The translations under genes and the position numbers were made by a program. Below the pieces are notes generated by a model that worked only from the letters and a program-made list of their open reading frames with translations, ran no database searches and was not told the DNA's origin. Positions 35,687 through 44,260 of a DNA stretch of 64,000 bases are shown here, in pieces. How positions within the stretch are numbered: position 1 is the stretch's first letter; the number at the start of each line of letters is the position of its first letter. This DNA comes from Gemmatimonadaceae bacterium (GTDB taxonomy: Bacteria > Gemmatimonadota > Gemmatimonadetes > Gemmatimonadales > Gemmatimonadaceae), in assembly GCA_025934775.1 (NCBI GenBank), contig JAICWO010000002.1, positions 62,001-126,000 on the forward strand, given 5' to 3'.

Positions 35687-36786
35687 ACTGACTCCACGCG
35701 CAGAATCTGATCGCCGATCAAGAGCCGCTGGCCGCGCTTGAGGCCGCGCTCGCCGCGCACGGCCATCGCCACGCCGTTGCGGCTGTTCGCGTCGTGCACG
35801 AAGAACTCGCTGTCTTCCGACCGCACTTCGGCGTGTCGCCCGCTCATGGTGGCGTCGTACGGAAAGATCCAGTCGCCTGATTCACGGCCGAGCGTCGCGT
35901 TGCGGCCCGGCGAGAGATGGAACATGTCGCGCACGCTGCCGTCGGCGCGGAGCTGCTCGAGCACCGCAATGTCCACCGCCGGCACCTGCGACCCCATGCG
36001 GCGCGTCGAGTCGGCCTCCGGCGGATGCGGACCGGGATACCCCAGCCGGCGGAAGCGCAGCACCTGCGAGCCGACGAGCAGAAGGTCGCCGTCCGTGAGC
36101 TTGGTCGGCTGATCGATAAAGACCCAGCTCCCGTTGCGCGAGCCGAGATCGCGGAGGCAGAGCTGCCCGTCGCGCAGCTCGAGGCGCGCGTGCAGCGGCG
36201 ACATGAAGTGGTCGCTCTCGAATCGTATGTCGGCGTCGCCGCGCCCGATTACCGCTTCGCCGCGATCGAGCGTGTACGCCTCCACCACATCGCCCGCGTC
36301 GCCGAGGAGCGCGAGCTTGGGTCCGGCGGCGAGTCTCCCCGCGCCGAGGACCTGCGTGCCGATGCCGGATGCCGAGAGCTCGACCGACACGCGCTGGCCG
36401 ACGCGATTCCCGCACCGTGCGCAGAAGAGATCGACGCCCTTGGTGTACGCGGCGCCGCACTGGTTGCACGTCCCGGGTTCGCCGCGCGCTCCGACTTTGG
36501 TGCCGCAGTGGCCGCAGAACGGGAGGTTCGCGTTCACCGGCTTGCCGCACCGAGGACAACCCGATGTCATGTCAGCGACGCGCGTCGGTGGCACGCCGGC
36601 TTGATAAGAAGCAGGCGCGGGGGCCGTTGCGACCGGTGCACTGACTGGTTGAGGCTGTCCACCGGAAGGATTTGGGACATAGGCGGGACCAACGCGGGCA
36701 GCGGACGGGTTGATCGGCTTGCCGCAATCGATGCAGAATCGCGACTCGGCGTCGTTCTCCCGTCCGCAGAAGGCACAGGACGTCAC
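35683..36786 (-). CDS. Double-FHA protein with multiple zinc ribbons
   Basis: A 367-residue protein starting at GTG 36786 with GGAGG about 8 bases upstream. Zinc ribbons occupy residues 4-22 (CAFCGRENDAESRFCIDCG), about 76-95 and about 105-127. They are followed by two FHA domains, GEAVIGRGDADIRFESDHFM with LGSRNGSWVF, and NATLGRESGDWIFPYDATMS with ANSRNGVAM. No membrane segment. It is the first gene of the FHA-kinase-PP2C-FHA protease operon and probably acts as a phosphothreonine adaptor. Confidence 0.88.
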   Translation of the reverse strand: MTSCAFCGRENDAESRFCIDCGKPINPSAARVGPAYVPNPSGGQPQPVSAPVATAPAPASYQAGVPPTRVADMTSGCPRCGKPVNANLPFCGHCGTKVGARGEPGTCNQCGAAYTKGVDLFCARCGNRVGQRVSVELSASGIGTQVLGAGRLAAGPKLALLGDAGDVVEAYTLDRGEAVIGRGDADIRFESDHFMSPLHARLELRDGQLCLRDLGSRNGSWVFIDQPTKLTDGDLLLVGSQVLRFRRLGYPGPHPPEADSTRRMGSQVPAVDIAVLEQLRADGSVRDMFHLSPGRNATLGRESGDWIFPYDATMSGRHAEVRSEDSEFFVHDANSRNGVAMAVRGERGLKRGQRLLIGDQILRVESV

Positions 36787-36890
36787 GCGAGGGCCTCCGG
36801 CGGGGAAACTTCCATAAGTGCGCGAATATACGGCCTCGTCAGCCGTGCCGGAAAGGGCACGCGTGCGCGCGATTCAGGGTGTCTTCGGCG

Positions 36891-37667
36891 TCACTTCGTC
36901 CAGATCACGATCACGCCGCAATCCGGGTCGCCGGCGAAGCGTGCGGCGCGCGCGGCCGCGGCGGGGTAGACCTCGATTCCCGAGACGTTGGACCAGTTGA
37001 ACGGCGCCTGACGCGTGCCTCCATACGCCGGATCGATCGGAGCGCCGATTCGCGCCGCGTCCCATCGGAAACCGTCGACGTAGTACGTCGGCGTACAATT
37101 TCCCCCGGTCAGTCCGTCCATGCGCACCGCGCACGAAGCGGGCACTCCTCCCACGGGCCGGGGCGAGCCGCCGCATGGCTTCACGGTGGGCGACTTCAGG
37201 AGCATGTCGCCGAGCGTGCGGGACGGATATTGCGCGAGAAGACTGTCGCGCACGCACGACACGTTCGCCGCCGCGCACCGTGCCTCGAAACCGTCGCGCT
37301 GCCCGGGGTCGTGTTGAATGAGATACTTCTCCGTCGTGACCATTGGCGCGAGCTCCGGGATGCGCGACAGCACGACCGTGATCGACCCCGTGTCCGCCGC
37401 GTCGACGATCTGCGACCACGGTCGATAGCCGAGCTTCACCACCTGCACGATCGTACCGCCCGATTTGATCCAATCGAGCGACACCGTGCCCGTCTTGGTG
37501 GTGATGGCTCGCGTCCCCGTGGCCACGTCGCGCAGCACCGCGCCCTGGATCGCGTTCCCCGTCTCGGCGTCGTACACGCCGAGCACGCGGGGATGGCGGA
37601 CCGTTTGCGCCGCGGACGTGCTCGCGGCGAAGGTGAGCGCGATCAGCGCGAATGAGAGAATTCGCAT
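36891..37667 (-). CDS. Secreted CarboxypepD_reg/plug-type protein without a barrel
   Basis: A protein of about 258 residues with a signal peptide (MRILSFALIALTFAASTSAA). A regulatory-like domain (PRVLGVYDAETGNAIQGAVL to ITVVLSRIPEL) is followed by a Cys-rich plug-like segment (CAAANVSCVRDSL, RTLGDMLLKSPTVKPCGG, NCTPTYYVDGFRWD). It ends GDPDCGVIVIWTK, the same closing motif as the protein at 29812. ATG 37679 is an alternative start. Function unknown. Confidence 0.65.
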   Translation of the reverse strand: MRILSFALIALTFAASTSAAQTVRHPRVLGVYDAETGNAIQGAVLRDVATGTRAITTKTGTVSLDWIKSGGTIVQVVKLGYRPWSQIVDAADTGSITVVLSRIPELAPMVTTEKYLIQHDPGQRDGFEARCAAANVSCVRDSLLAQYPSRTLGDMLLKSPTVKPCGGSPRPVGGVPASCAVRMDGLTGGNCTPTYYVDGFRWDAARIGAPIDPAYGGTRQAPFNWSNVSGIEVYPAAAARAARFAGDPDCGVIVIWTK

Positions 37668-37797
37668 GGTCGCTAACATAGCCCGGAGCCGCGTGCCCGC
37701 AACGTCGGGCTCGGCCGCCGATCTGGTCAGCGAATTGCACGCACGCTGAGGCTGCCGTCCTACCGCGGGGCGGCCTCGTCACCGTAGCTTCCGCCCC

Positions 37798-39654
37798 ATG
37801 CGACTCGTACGACTCGTGCCCCTCGCGCTGCTCGCGATGGCCTGCCGTCCCACGCCCGCTCCGACCACGTCCGTTCCGGCGCCGCGTCCGCCGGTCTCGC
37901 CGCCGACGGTCGCCACCTTCGAGCGCGGCATCACGCCGCGCCAGGCGCCGCCGCTGCCGCCGGTGCCGCTCGTCGAGGGGCCGCTCGCGCCCAAGGTCGT
38001 GTATCCGCCGGCGAACGAGCGCATCGGGGTGCGCGACTCGAACTTCATTTTTGGCTCGGTCGGCAACGGCCACGCGACGCTCACGATCAACGGTGCGAAG
38101 GTGCCGGTCGCACCGAATGGGACGTTCCTCGCGTTTCTCCCGGTGCCGCCGCCGAGTGCTCCGCACTACGAGCTCGTCGCGCGCACGACGACCGACAGCG
38201 CGAGACTCGTCGTGCCCGTGCGCGTGCCGCCGGCGCGCGTGGTGTTCGCGTCGACGGGGCCACTCATCGTCGACAGCGGAACGGTCTCGCCGCGCGGCGT
38301 GTCCGAAGCATTGCGCGACGACGAGCCGGTGCGCGTGAGCGTGCGCGCGGCTCCCGGCGCGAGCGCGTGGGTGGTCACGAGCTCGGGGCAGCACATTCCA
38401 CTCGTGCGCACCGATGCCGAGCATCTCGCGACCGACGTGCCGGCGCGCGACCTCCGCGCGACCGCGACGATGTTCGTCGAGCGTGACCGCGACACCGTGC
38501 ATTTCGCACTGTCGCGCATCGCCTCGGTTGACGCGGAGCCGCGCTACGCGACGCTCGTCCAGACCGGCGGCGGCCCCGACACGGACGCGGCGATCATCGG
38601 CCGCTCGACCCCGCACGGCACCTACAAGTGGATGCTTCTCCCCGGCACCGTCGTGCAGGTGACCGGCCGCGACGCCGACAACGCGCGCGTGCGGCTCGAC
38701 TCGCAGCTCGAGACCTGGATTGACTCGGTGAACGTGCGCGAGCTGCCGGCCGGTGTGCCGAGTCCGCGGCGCGTGATCGGCGCAATGGCGCTCGTGCCGT
38801 CGCCGGAGTGGGTCGACATCGTGATGCCGGTCTCGTCGCCGCCGCCCTTCCTGCTCGAGCAGGACATGACGCATCTCACGCTCACGATGTACGGCACGCA
38901 GGCGACGCCGGATCTGATCAAGTATCTGAAGAACGACTCGCTCGTGCGCGTCATCAACTGGGTGCCCGTCGCCACGGACCGCGTGCGCTTCGACATCGAG
39001 CTGACGCAGCAGCCGTACGGCTATTTAGCAATGTATGATTCGACGCAGGACGCGTTCATCCTGCGGCTCCGGCGCCCGCCCGTCGTCTCGCTCGCCCATC
39101 CGCTGCAAGGGCTCACGATCACCGTCGATCCCGGCCACCCGCCGGGCGGCGCGATCGGCCCCACCGCGCTGACGGAGGCGCAGGGCGTGCTCTGGATCGC
39201 CGAAAAGCTCAAGACCATTCTCGAGCAGCGCGGCGCGCACGTGGTGATGACGCGAACGACGATGAACGCGGTCGACCTGCACGAGCGCAGCGTGATCGCG
39301 CGGCGCGCGAACTCGTACGCGCTCATTTCGGTTCATCTCAATGCGTTCGGCGAAGGCGTCGATCCGTTCCCGAACGTGGGCACGAGCACGCTCTTCTTTC
39401 ATCCGCAAACGGAACCACTCGCGCGCCTGGTGCAGGCGGGCATGATGCGCGAGATGGGACTCCGCGACCTCGGCATTCACTACCAGAACATCGCCATCGG
39501 ACGAACGACGTGGATGCCATCTCTCATTTGCGAAGGCGCATTCCTCATGGTGCCGGAACAGGAGAACGCCGTGAAGACACCGGAGTTCCAGGAGCGGTAC
39601 GCGACGGGCATCGCGGATGGGTTGGAGGCGTATTTCAGGACGTTCGCGAAGTGA
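37798..39654 (+). CDS. N-acetylmuramoyl-L-alanine amidase (AmiC-type), lipoprotein
   Basis: A 618-residue lipoprotein (lipobox LAMAC near residue 16). A Pro-rich stretch and a large N-terminal beta region with an SH3-like part come first. The C-terminal Amidase_3 domain shows the Zn ligands: ITVDPGHPPGG, Glu in LTEAQGVLWIAEKL, SVHLNAFGEG, and catalytic Glu in LICEGAFLMVPEQE. It cleaves the MurNAc-L-Ala bond of peptidoglycan. The N-terminal extension is much longer than in E. coli AmiC. The gene is followed by the dispersed repeat. Confidence 0.9.
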   Translation: MRLVRLVPLALLAMACRPTPAPTTSVPAPRPPVSPPTVATFERGITPRQAPPLPPVPLVEGPLAPKVVYPPANERIGVRDSNFIFGSVGNGHATLTINGAKVPVAPNGTFLAFLPVPPPSAPHYELVARTTTDSARLVVPVRVPPARVVFASTGPLIVDSGTVSPRGVSEALRDDEPVRVSVRAAPGASAWVVTSSGQHIPLVRTDAEHLATDVPARDLRATATMFVERDRDTVHFALSRIASVDAEPRYATLVQTGGGPDTDAAIIGRSTPHGTYKWMLLPGTVVQVTGRDADNARVRLDSQLETWIDSVNVRELPAGVPSPRRVIGAMALVPSPEWVDIVMPVSSPPPFLLEQDMTHLTLTMYGTQATPDLIKYLKNDSLVRVINWVPVATDRVRFDIELTQQPYGYLAMYDSTQDAFILRLRRPPVVSLAHPLQGLTITVDPGHPPGGAIGPTALTEAQGVLWIAEKLKTILEQRGAHVVMTRTTMNAVDLHERSVIARRANSYALISVHLNAFGEGVDPFPNVGTSTLFFHPQTEPLARLVQAGMMREMGLRDLGIHYQNIAIGRTTWMPSLICEGAFLMVPEQENAVKTPEFQERYATGIADGLEAYFRTFAK

Positions 39655-39680
39655 GCGGCGAGGGAGAGGGGAGCGGCGCG

Positions 39681-39862
39681 CGTCATCCCGAGCGGAGCCG
39701 CGGAGCGGCGGAGTCGAGGGATCTGGGCTCGTTGAGAGACTCCGCGCGCAACGAGCCCAGATCCCTCGACTCGCTTCGCTCGCTCGGGATGACAGTGCGC
39801 TCGCTTCGCTCGCTCGGGATGACAGTGCGCTCGCTTCGCTCGCTCGGGATGACAGTGCGCTC
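39681..39862. repeat. Dispersed palindromic repeat copy 2 with three 30-bp tandem units
   Basis: It starts GTCATCCCGAGCGGAGCC. Then come two perfect 24-bp inverted arms at 39711-39734 and 39749-39772, separated by 14 bases. Three identical or nearly identical 30-bp units follow: 39773-39802, 39803-39832 and 39833-39862, each containing CTCGGGATGACAGTGCGCTC. The unit length is a multiple of three and each unit carries an ATG (39789, 39819, 39849) in frame with the next gene. Confidence 0.92.
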
Positions 39863-42797
39863 ACTCGTCCTGGCGCTCCTCCTCGCTCCCGCCGCCCACG
39901 CCCAGGTCGATCCATCTCACTCCTGGCGCACGATCCAAACGCGCCATTTCTACGTTCACTTCACGCCGCCCGTCGAAGCGCTCGCGCGCCGGATCGCGGC
40001 CGACGCCGAGCGTGCGTATGGGCAGCTCTCGGAGCAGTTGCATCCGCCGCGCGGGATGATCGACGTCGTCCTCACGGACGACGCCGATCTCTCGAACGGA
40101 TTCGCGACGCCGTTTCCAACCAACCGCATCGTCGTCTTCGCCAATCCTCCGGTCTCCGAATCCGCGCTGCGCTACACGAACGACTGGGCGCAGCTCGTCA
40201 TCACGCACGAGCTCACGCACATCTTTCATCTCGACCGCACGCGCGGAATCTGGGCGGTGAGTCAGAAGATCTTCGGCCGTGCGGAGACCACGTTTCCCAA
40301 TCTCTACGCGCCCGGCTGGCTCACCGAAGGACTCGCCGTCTACGAGGAGTCGCGGCTCACGGGGGCCGGACGGGTCCTCGGCTCCGAGCACCGCATGATC
40401 GCACGCGCCGCGGCGATCGACCATCGATTTCCCGCACTCGGCGCGGTGAGCGAAGCGCAGGGGCGGTTTCCGTTCGGCGAGACCGCGTACGCATACGGCT
40501 CGCTCTTCTTCGACTTCATGGCGCGCACCTACGGTCCGCAGCGCGTGCACGACTTCGTCGAGAAAGAGAGTGCGGATCTCATTCCATATCTCGTCGACAT
40601 ACCGGCGCGGCAGGGCTTCGGCGTCAGCTTCTCGCACGCCTGGCGCGACTTTCGTGATTCGGTCACACGCAGCGTTCGCGTTGGTGACGTCAGCCCGCTC
40701 GCCGGATGGCGGCCGCTCACGCACGACGGTGTGTTCGTCTGCGACCCGCGCTGGCTGAGCGATTCGTCGATCATTTACAGCGGTTCGCCGGGGCGCGAAT
40801 CGTTCGGCGCGTTCCGCGTCGACCTGAATGGCAAGCGCACCCGCGTCGGACGCCGCAACAGCCGCTCGCCCAACGCGCCGCTCGCGGGCGGCGCGCTGTT
40901 GTACGCGCAGCTCGATTTCCGCAGCCCGTACCAGGAGCGATCGGATCTCTGGGTGCAGCGGCGCGGCCACGAGCACCAGATCACGTTCGGGCAGCGCCTC
41001 GCGAGCCCCGACGCGCGGGCCGACGGCCGCATCGTCGCCGAGCAGATCATTCCCGGCGCGACGCGACTCGTGCTCGTCTCGGCGGATGGGAAGCAGGTCA
41101 CACCGATCACCACGGGTAGTTACGACGAGCAGTGGACGGAGCCGCGGTGGTCGCATGGCGGCGATCGCATCGTCGCGTCGCGATGGCTGCGCGGCAACAT
41201 CTCGCAGATCGTCGTGCTGGATACGACCGGACGGCTGCTCCACCTCACGTCGAGCGGGACTTCGATCGAGGCGACGCCGAGCTGGCTGCCCGGCGATTCC
41301 GGGATCGTCTACAGCTCCGACCGGACCGGCTCGGCGGAGCTCTACGTCGAGCGCTTCCGCGAGCCGCGCACCTTCGCCGGCGCCACGACGAGCAAGTTGA
41401 GCAACGTTGAAACAGGGTTGTTTGAACCGTCGCCGGCGCCGACCCGCGCGCAGCTCGCCGCCGTGCTGTTCCGCGCCGACGGCTACCATCTGGGCGTCGG
41501 CTCGTGCTGCGACGCATCGAGCGGCGCGTCGTTCGCGCCCGTGCCGGCGTACGTCGATACGGTACCGGGGGCTGACGTGGCGCCCGTGCTCGTCGACTCC
41601 AGTCCCGCGCGCCGGTACAGCCCGTGGCGCACGTTTCTCCCACGCTACTGGCTTCCCACGCTCGATCAGGGCATCGACGGCGGGTATCGCATCGGCGCCA
41701 TGACGAGCGGCGCCGACGTGGTCGGCCGGCATGCGATGAGCGCGACGCTCGAGCTCCCGACGAACAACACCGGCGTGGTGTGGAACGGCACGTACCAGTA
41801 CAGCGGGCTCGGTGTGCCGGTGATCCAGGCTGACGCGTCGCAGGCGTGGGAATCGCTCGGCGACGCGTTCTCGCGCGACGCGCAGCGCACCGTGCTGGGC
41901 GAAGTGTTCCGCCGCACGATCGACGCCGACCTGCTCGCGACGTGGATCCGGCAGCGCGCGCGCACGGCGGCCGCGCTCACCGGCGGAATCGGCATCGAGC
42001 ATCGCACGCATTCCACGTCGCCGGCATTTCCGATTGCGCTCATCGACAGCGCGGGCGCTCTCGGCACGCTCGATTTTCCGACCGCGCTCGTCGGCGCGAG
42101 TTTCGCGAATTATCAAGTCCCGCCGTTCGCCATCTCGCCCGAGGATGGGGTGGCGTTGAGCACGACGCTTCGCGACCGCTTCCGGAGCGGGGTGAACGCC
42201 AGCGGTGGTCAGAGCGTGAGCATCGTGGGCATCAGCAGCATCTACAAATCGCTGGACCTGCCCGGATTCGCCCATCACGTGATCGCGCTGCGCGGCGCGG
42301 GCGGCTGGGCCGACGAGCGCGCGAGCGGATACTTCTCCGTCGGTGGGATCAGCGGCAGCACGTTCCAGGTGATTCCCGGCTACACCGTCGGCGAGGGCCG
42401 GCGGACTTTCGGCGTGCGCGGCTTCGCGCCCGGCACGCTCGTCGGCATTCGCGCATTCACCGGCTCGGCGGAGTATCGCGTGCCACTCTTCCTGACCGGC
42501 GGCGCGCCCGGACCGCTGCCCTTCTTTCTCGACCGCAGCTCGCTCACGTTCTTCGGCGATTACGGCACGGCATGGTGTCCCGACGCGCGCGCCGATCGCG
42601 AGGTGTGCAACGATCCGAATCTCGTGCATCGGATGGACATCGGCTCGGTCGGCGGCGAGCTGAATCTCAACCTCGGGCTCCTCTCGTGGGATTCGCCGTA
42701 CCGATTCCGGTTCGGCGTCGTGCACCCGACGCAGAACGGGCACTTCTTTCACGAGGCGATGGTGCAGGCGTATTTCGCGGCAGGGGCCTCGTTCTGA
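39849..42797 (+). CDS. Secreted HEXXH metalloprotease/beta-propeller/outer-membrane barrel protein
   Basis: A 982-residue protein with a signal peptide (MTVRSLVLALLLAPAAHAQ). An N-terminal gluzincin-type protease domain has His120-Glu121-x-x-His124 (VITHELTH) and a probable third ligand Glu160 (WLTEGLAVYEE). The centre is a TolB/PD40-like propeller (repeats such as SSIIYSGSPGRESFGAFRVD and GIVYSSDRTGSAELYVERF). The last ~350 residues look like a BamA-type barrel (FGVRGFAPGTLVGIRAFTGS, FFGDYGTAW, ending AYFAAGASF). ATG 39849 gives the best signal peptide; ATG 39819 and 39789 are in frame in identical upstream repeats. Probably a surface-anchored protease; substrate unknown. Confidence 0.75.
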   Translation: MTVRSLVLALLLAPAAHAQVDPSHSWRTIQTRHFYVHFTPPVEALARRIAADAERAYGQLSEQLHPPRGMIDVVLTDDADLSNGFATPFPTNRIVVFANPPVSESALRYTNDWAQLVITHELTHIFHLDRTRGIWAVSQKIFGRAETTFPNLYAPGWLTEGLAVYEESRLTGAGRVLGSEHRMIARAAAIDHRFPALGAVSEAQGRFPFGETAYAYGSLFFDFMARTYGPQRVHDFVEKESADLIPYLVDIPARQGFGVSFSHAWRDFRDSVTRSVRVGDVSPLAGWRPLTHDGVFVCDPRWLSDSSIIYSGSPGRESFGAFRVDLNGKRTRVGRRNSRSPNAPLAGGALLYAQLDFRSPYQERSDLWVQRRGHEHQITFGQRLASPDARADGRIVAEQIIPGATRLVLVSADGKQVTPITTGSYDEQWTEPRWSHGGDRIVASRWLRGNISQIVVLDTTGRLLHLTSSGTSIEATPSWLPGDSGIVYSSDRTGSAELYVERFREPRTFAGATTSKLSNVETGLFEPSPAPTRAQLAAVLFRADGYHLGVGSCCDASSGASFAPVPAYVDTVPGADVAPVLVDSSPARRYSPWRTFLPRYWLPTLDQGIDGGYRIGAMTSGADVVGRHAMSATLELPTNNTGVVWNGTYQYSGLGVPVIQADASQAWESLGDAFSRDAQRTVLGEVFRRTIDADLLATWIRQRARTAAALTGGIGIEHRTHSTSPAFPIALIDSAGALGTLDFPTALVGASFANYQVPPFAISPEDGVALSTTLRDRFRSGVNASGGQSVSIVGISSIYKSLDLPGFAHHVIALRGAGGWADERASGYFSVGGISGSTFQVIPGYTVGEGRRTFGVRGFAPGTLVGIRAFTGSAEYRVPLFLTGGAPGPLPFFLDRSSLTFFGDYGTAWCPDARADREVCNDPNLVHRMDIGSVGGELNLNLGLLSWDSPYRFRFGVVHPTQNGHFFHEAMVQAYFAAGASF

Positions 42798-42841
42798 GCG
42801 TTGTGCGCGAGCGTGCTCGTGCACGCTTCGTGCATCGGTGA

Positions 42842-44137
42842 ATGCACGCAATGCACCGTTCACCTCGTCATACACTCGCGGCGCTCGCCGCCTCGATCGC
42901 GCTCATCAGCGCCGCCTGCGGTCGACACAAGGTCAGCGCGACGTCGGCAACCGGCGGCTGTGACGAATCGATCAAGCTGCCCGAGGGCTTCTGCGCGATC
43001 GTCTACTCGGAGAGCGCCGGCCCGGCGCGCGAGCTCGCGGTGCGCAAGAACGGCGACGTCATCGTCGGCGTGCTCGATCAGCGGCGCCAGTCGGGCGGGG
43101 TGCTCATTCTTCGCGACACGAATAAGGACGGCCACGCCGATCTCGAGAATCGGTTCGGCGAATCGGGCGTGCACGGCGTGGTGCTGCAAGACGACTCGAC
43201 GCTCTACGCGTCGACCGCGACCGCCGTCCTTCGCTATCGCCTGACCGACAGCCTCGAGCCGCACAAGCGCGTGGATACGATCGTGACCGGGCTCGTCGCA
43301 CGGCCGATCCCGTCGCACACGCTCGCGATCGACGTGCGCGGCACTCTGATCGTGAACATCGGCGCAGTGTCGAACGGCTGCGCGGCGAATGAAGCGCCCG
43401 GCGCGCCAGGGCGCGACCCCTGTCCGGAGCTCGAGACGAGCGGCGGCATCTGGAGCTTCAAGACGGACGCGGCGAACCAGCAGCTCAAGGACGGGACCCG
43501 CCTCGCGACGGGGCTGCACAACGCCGTGGCGCTCGCCGTGAATCCGCGCGACACGATGGTGTACGCCGTCTCGCACGACCGCGACATGCTCCACGATCTC
43601 TGGCCGAATCTCTACAGCGCCGAGGAGAGCGCGACGCTTCCGTCGGAGGAGATGATTCGCGTCGCGAGCGCGCGGGCGGACTTCGGGTGGCCATACTGCT
43701 ACTTTGATTATAGAAAGCAGATGCGCGTGCTCGCGCCGGAGTACGGCGGCGACAAGACGCAGGTGGGGCGATGCGATCGGCTGATCCAGCCGCTCATCGC
43801 CTTTCCGCCGCACTGGTCGCCGATGTCGATGCTGTTCTACACCGGCAGGATGTTTCCGCCGCAGTACCGCAACGGCGTCTTCATCGCGTTTCATGGCTCG
43901 GCGTATCGTTCGCCGCTGCCGGAGGAAGGCTATCAGGTCGTCTTCCTGCAATTCACGAGCGACGACCTCGCCGGGAACTACACGGTATTCGCCACCGGAT
44001 TCACGGGCGGCAGCGACGATCCGCACGGCGCGGCGCATCGCCCGGTTGGCCTGGCGCAGGGTCCCGACGGCGCGATCTACCTGAGCGACGACAAGGGCGG
44101 CCGGATCTGGCGCATCACGTACCACTCGCCAAAGTAG
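42842..44137 (+). CDS. L-sorbosone dehydrogenase-like six-bladed propeller lipoprotein
   Basis: A 431-residue lipoprotein (MHAMHRSPRHTLAALAASIA, lipobox near SAAC). The body resembles PQQ-type soluble aldose/sorbosone dehydrogenases: LPEGFCAIVYSESAGPAREL, NKDGHADLENRFGESGVHGV, RTLNIG-like stretches, SEEMIRVASARADFGWPYCY, FIAFHGSAYRSPLPEEGYQV, and HRPVGLAQGPDGAIYLSDD near the end. It probably oxidises a sugar or related compound in the periplasm; the cofactor is inferred from the family. ATG 42851 is an alternative start. It lies upstream of the cohesin/dockerin genes with a 123-base gap. Confidence 0.75.
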   Translation: MHAMHRSPRHTLAALAASIALISAACGRHKVSATSATGGCDESIKLPEGFCAIVYSESAGPARELAVRKNGDVIVGVLDQRRQSGGVLILRDTNKDGHADLENRFGESGVHGVVLQDDSTLYASTATAVLRYRLTDSLEPHKRVDTIVTGLVARPIPSHTLAIDVRGTLIVNIGAVSNGCAANEAPGAPGRDPCPELETSGGIWSFKTDAANQQLKDGTRLATGLHNAVALAVNPRDTMVYAVSHDRDMLHDLWPNLYSAEESATLPSEEMIRVASARADFGWPYCYFDYRKQMRVLAPEYGGDKTQVGRCDRLIQPLIAFPPHWSPMSMLFYTGRMFPPQYRNGVFIAFHGSAYRSPLPEEGYQVVFLQFTSDDLAGNYTVFATGFTGGSDDPHGAAHRPVGLAQGPDGAIYLSDDKGGRIWRITYHSPK

Positions 44138-44260
44138 CCTCCGGCAATCTGTTTACATCTGGCGGTCTTGCATACGGAAATTCGAAAGCACATCGTATGA
44201 CGCCTGCCGGACGACGTGTGGTCCGGTTGCTCGGTCGCCCACCCCTGACCGCCTATCCGG

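Noticed and set aside
39510-39848. An N-terminal extension of the protease-barrel gene.
   Set aside because: It overlaps the amidase gene and then translates the dispersed repeat; a proper signal peptide begins only at the last repeat ATG.
39861-42875. A 1004-codon open frame on the minus strand opposite the protease-barrel gene (similar long antisense frames lie opposite the histidine kinase at 8504-10033 and the propeller gene at 45939-48563).
   Set aside because: The products are Arg/His/Asp-rich without family motifs, as expected for antisense frames in GC-rich genes.
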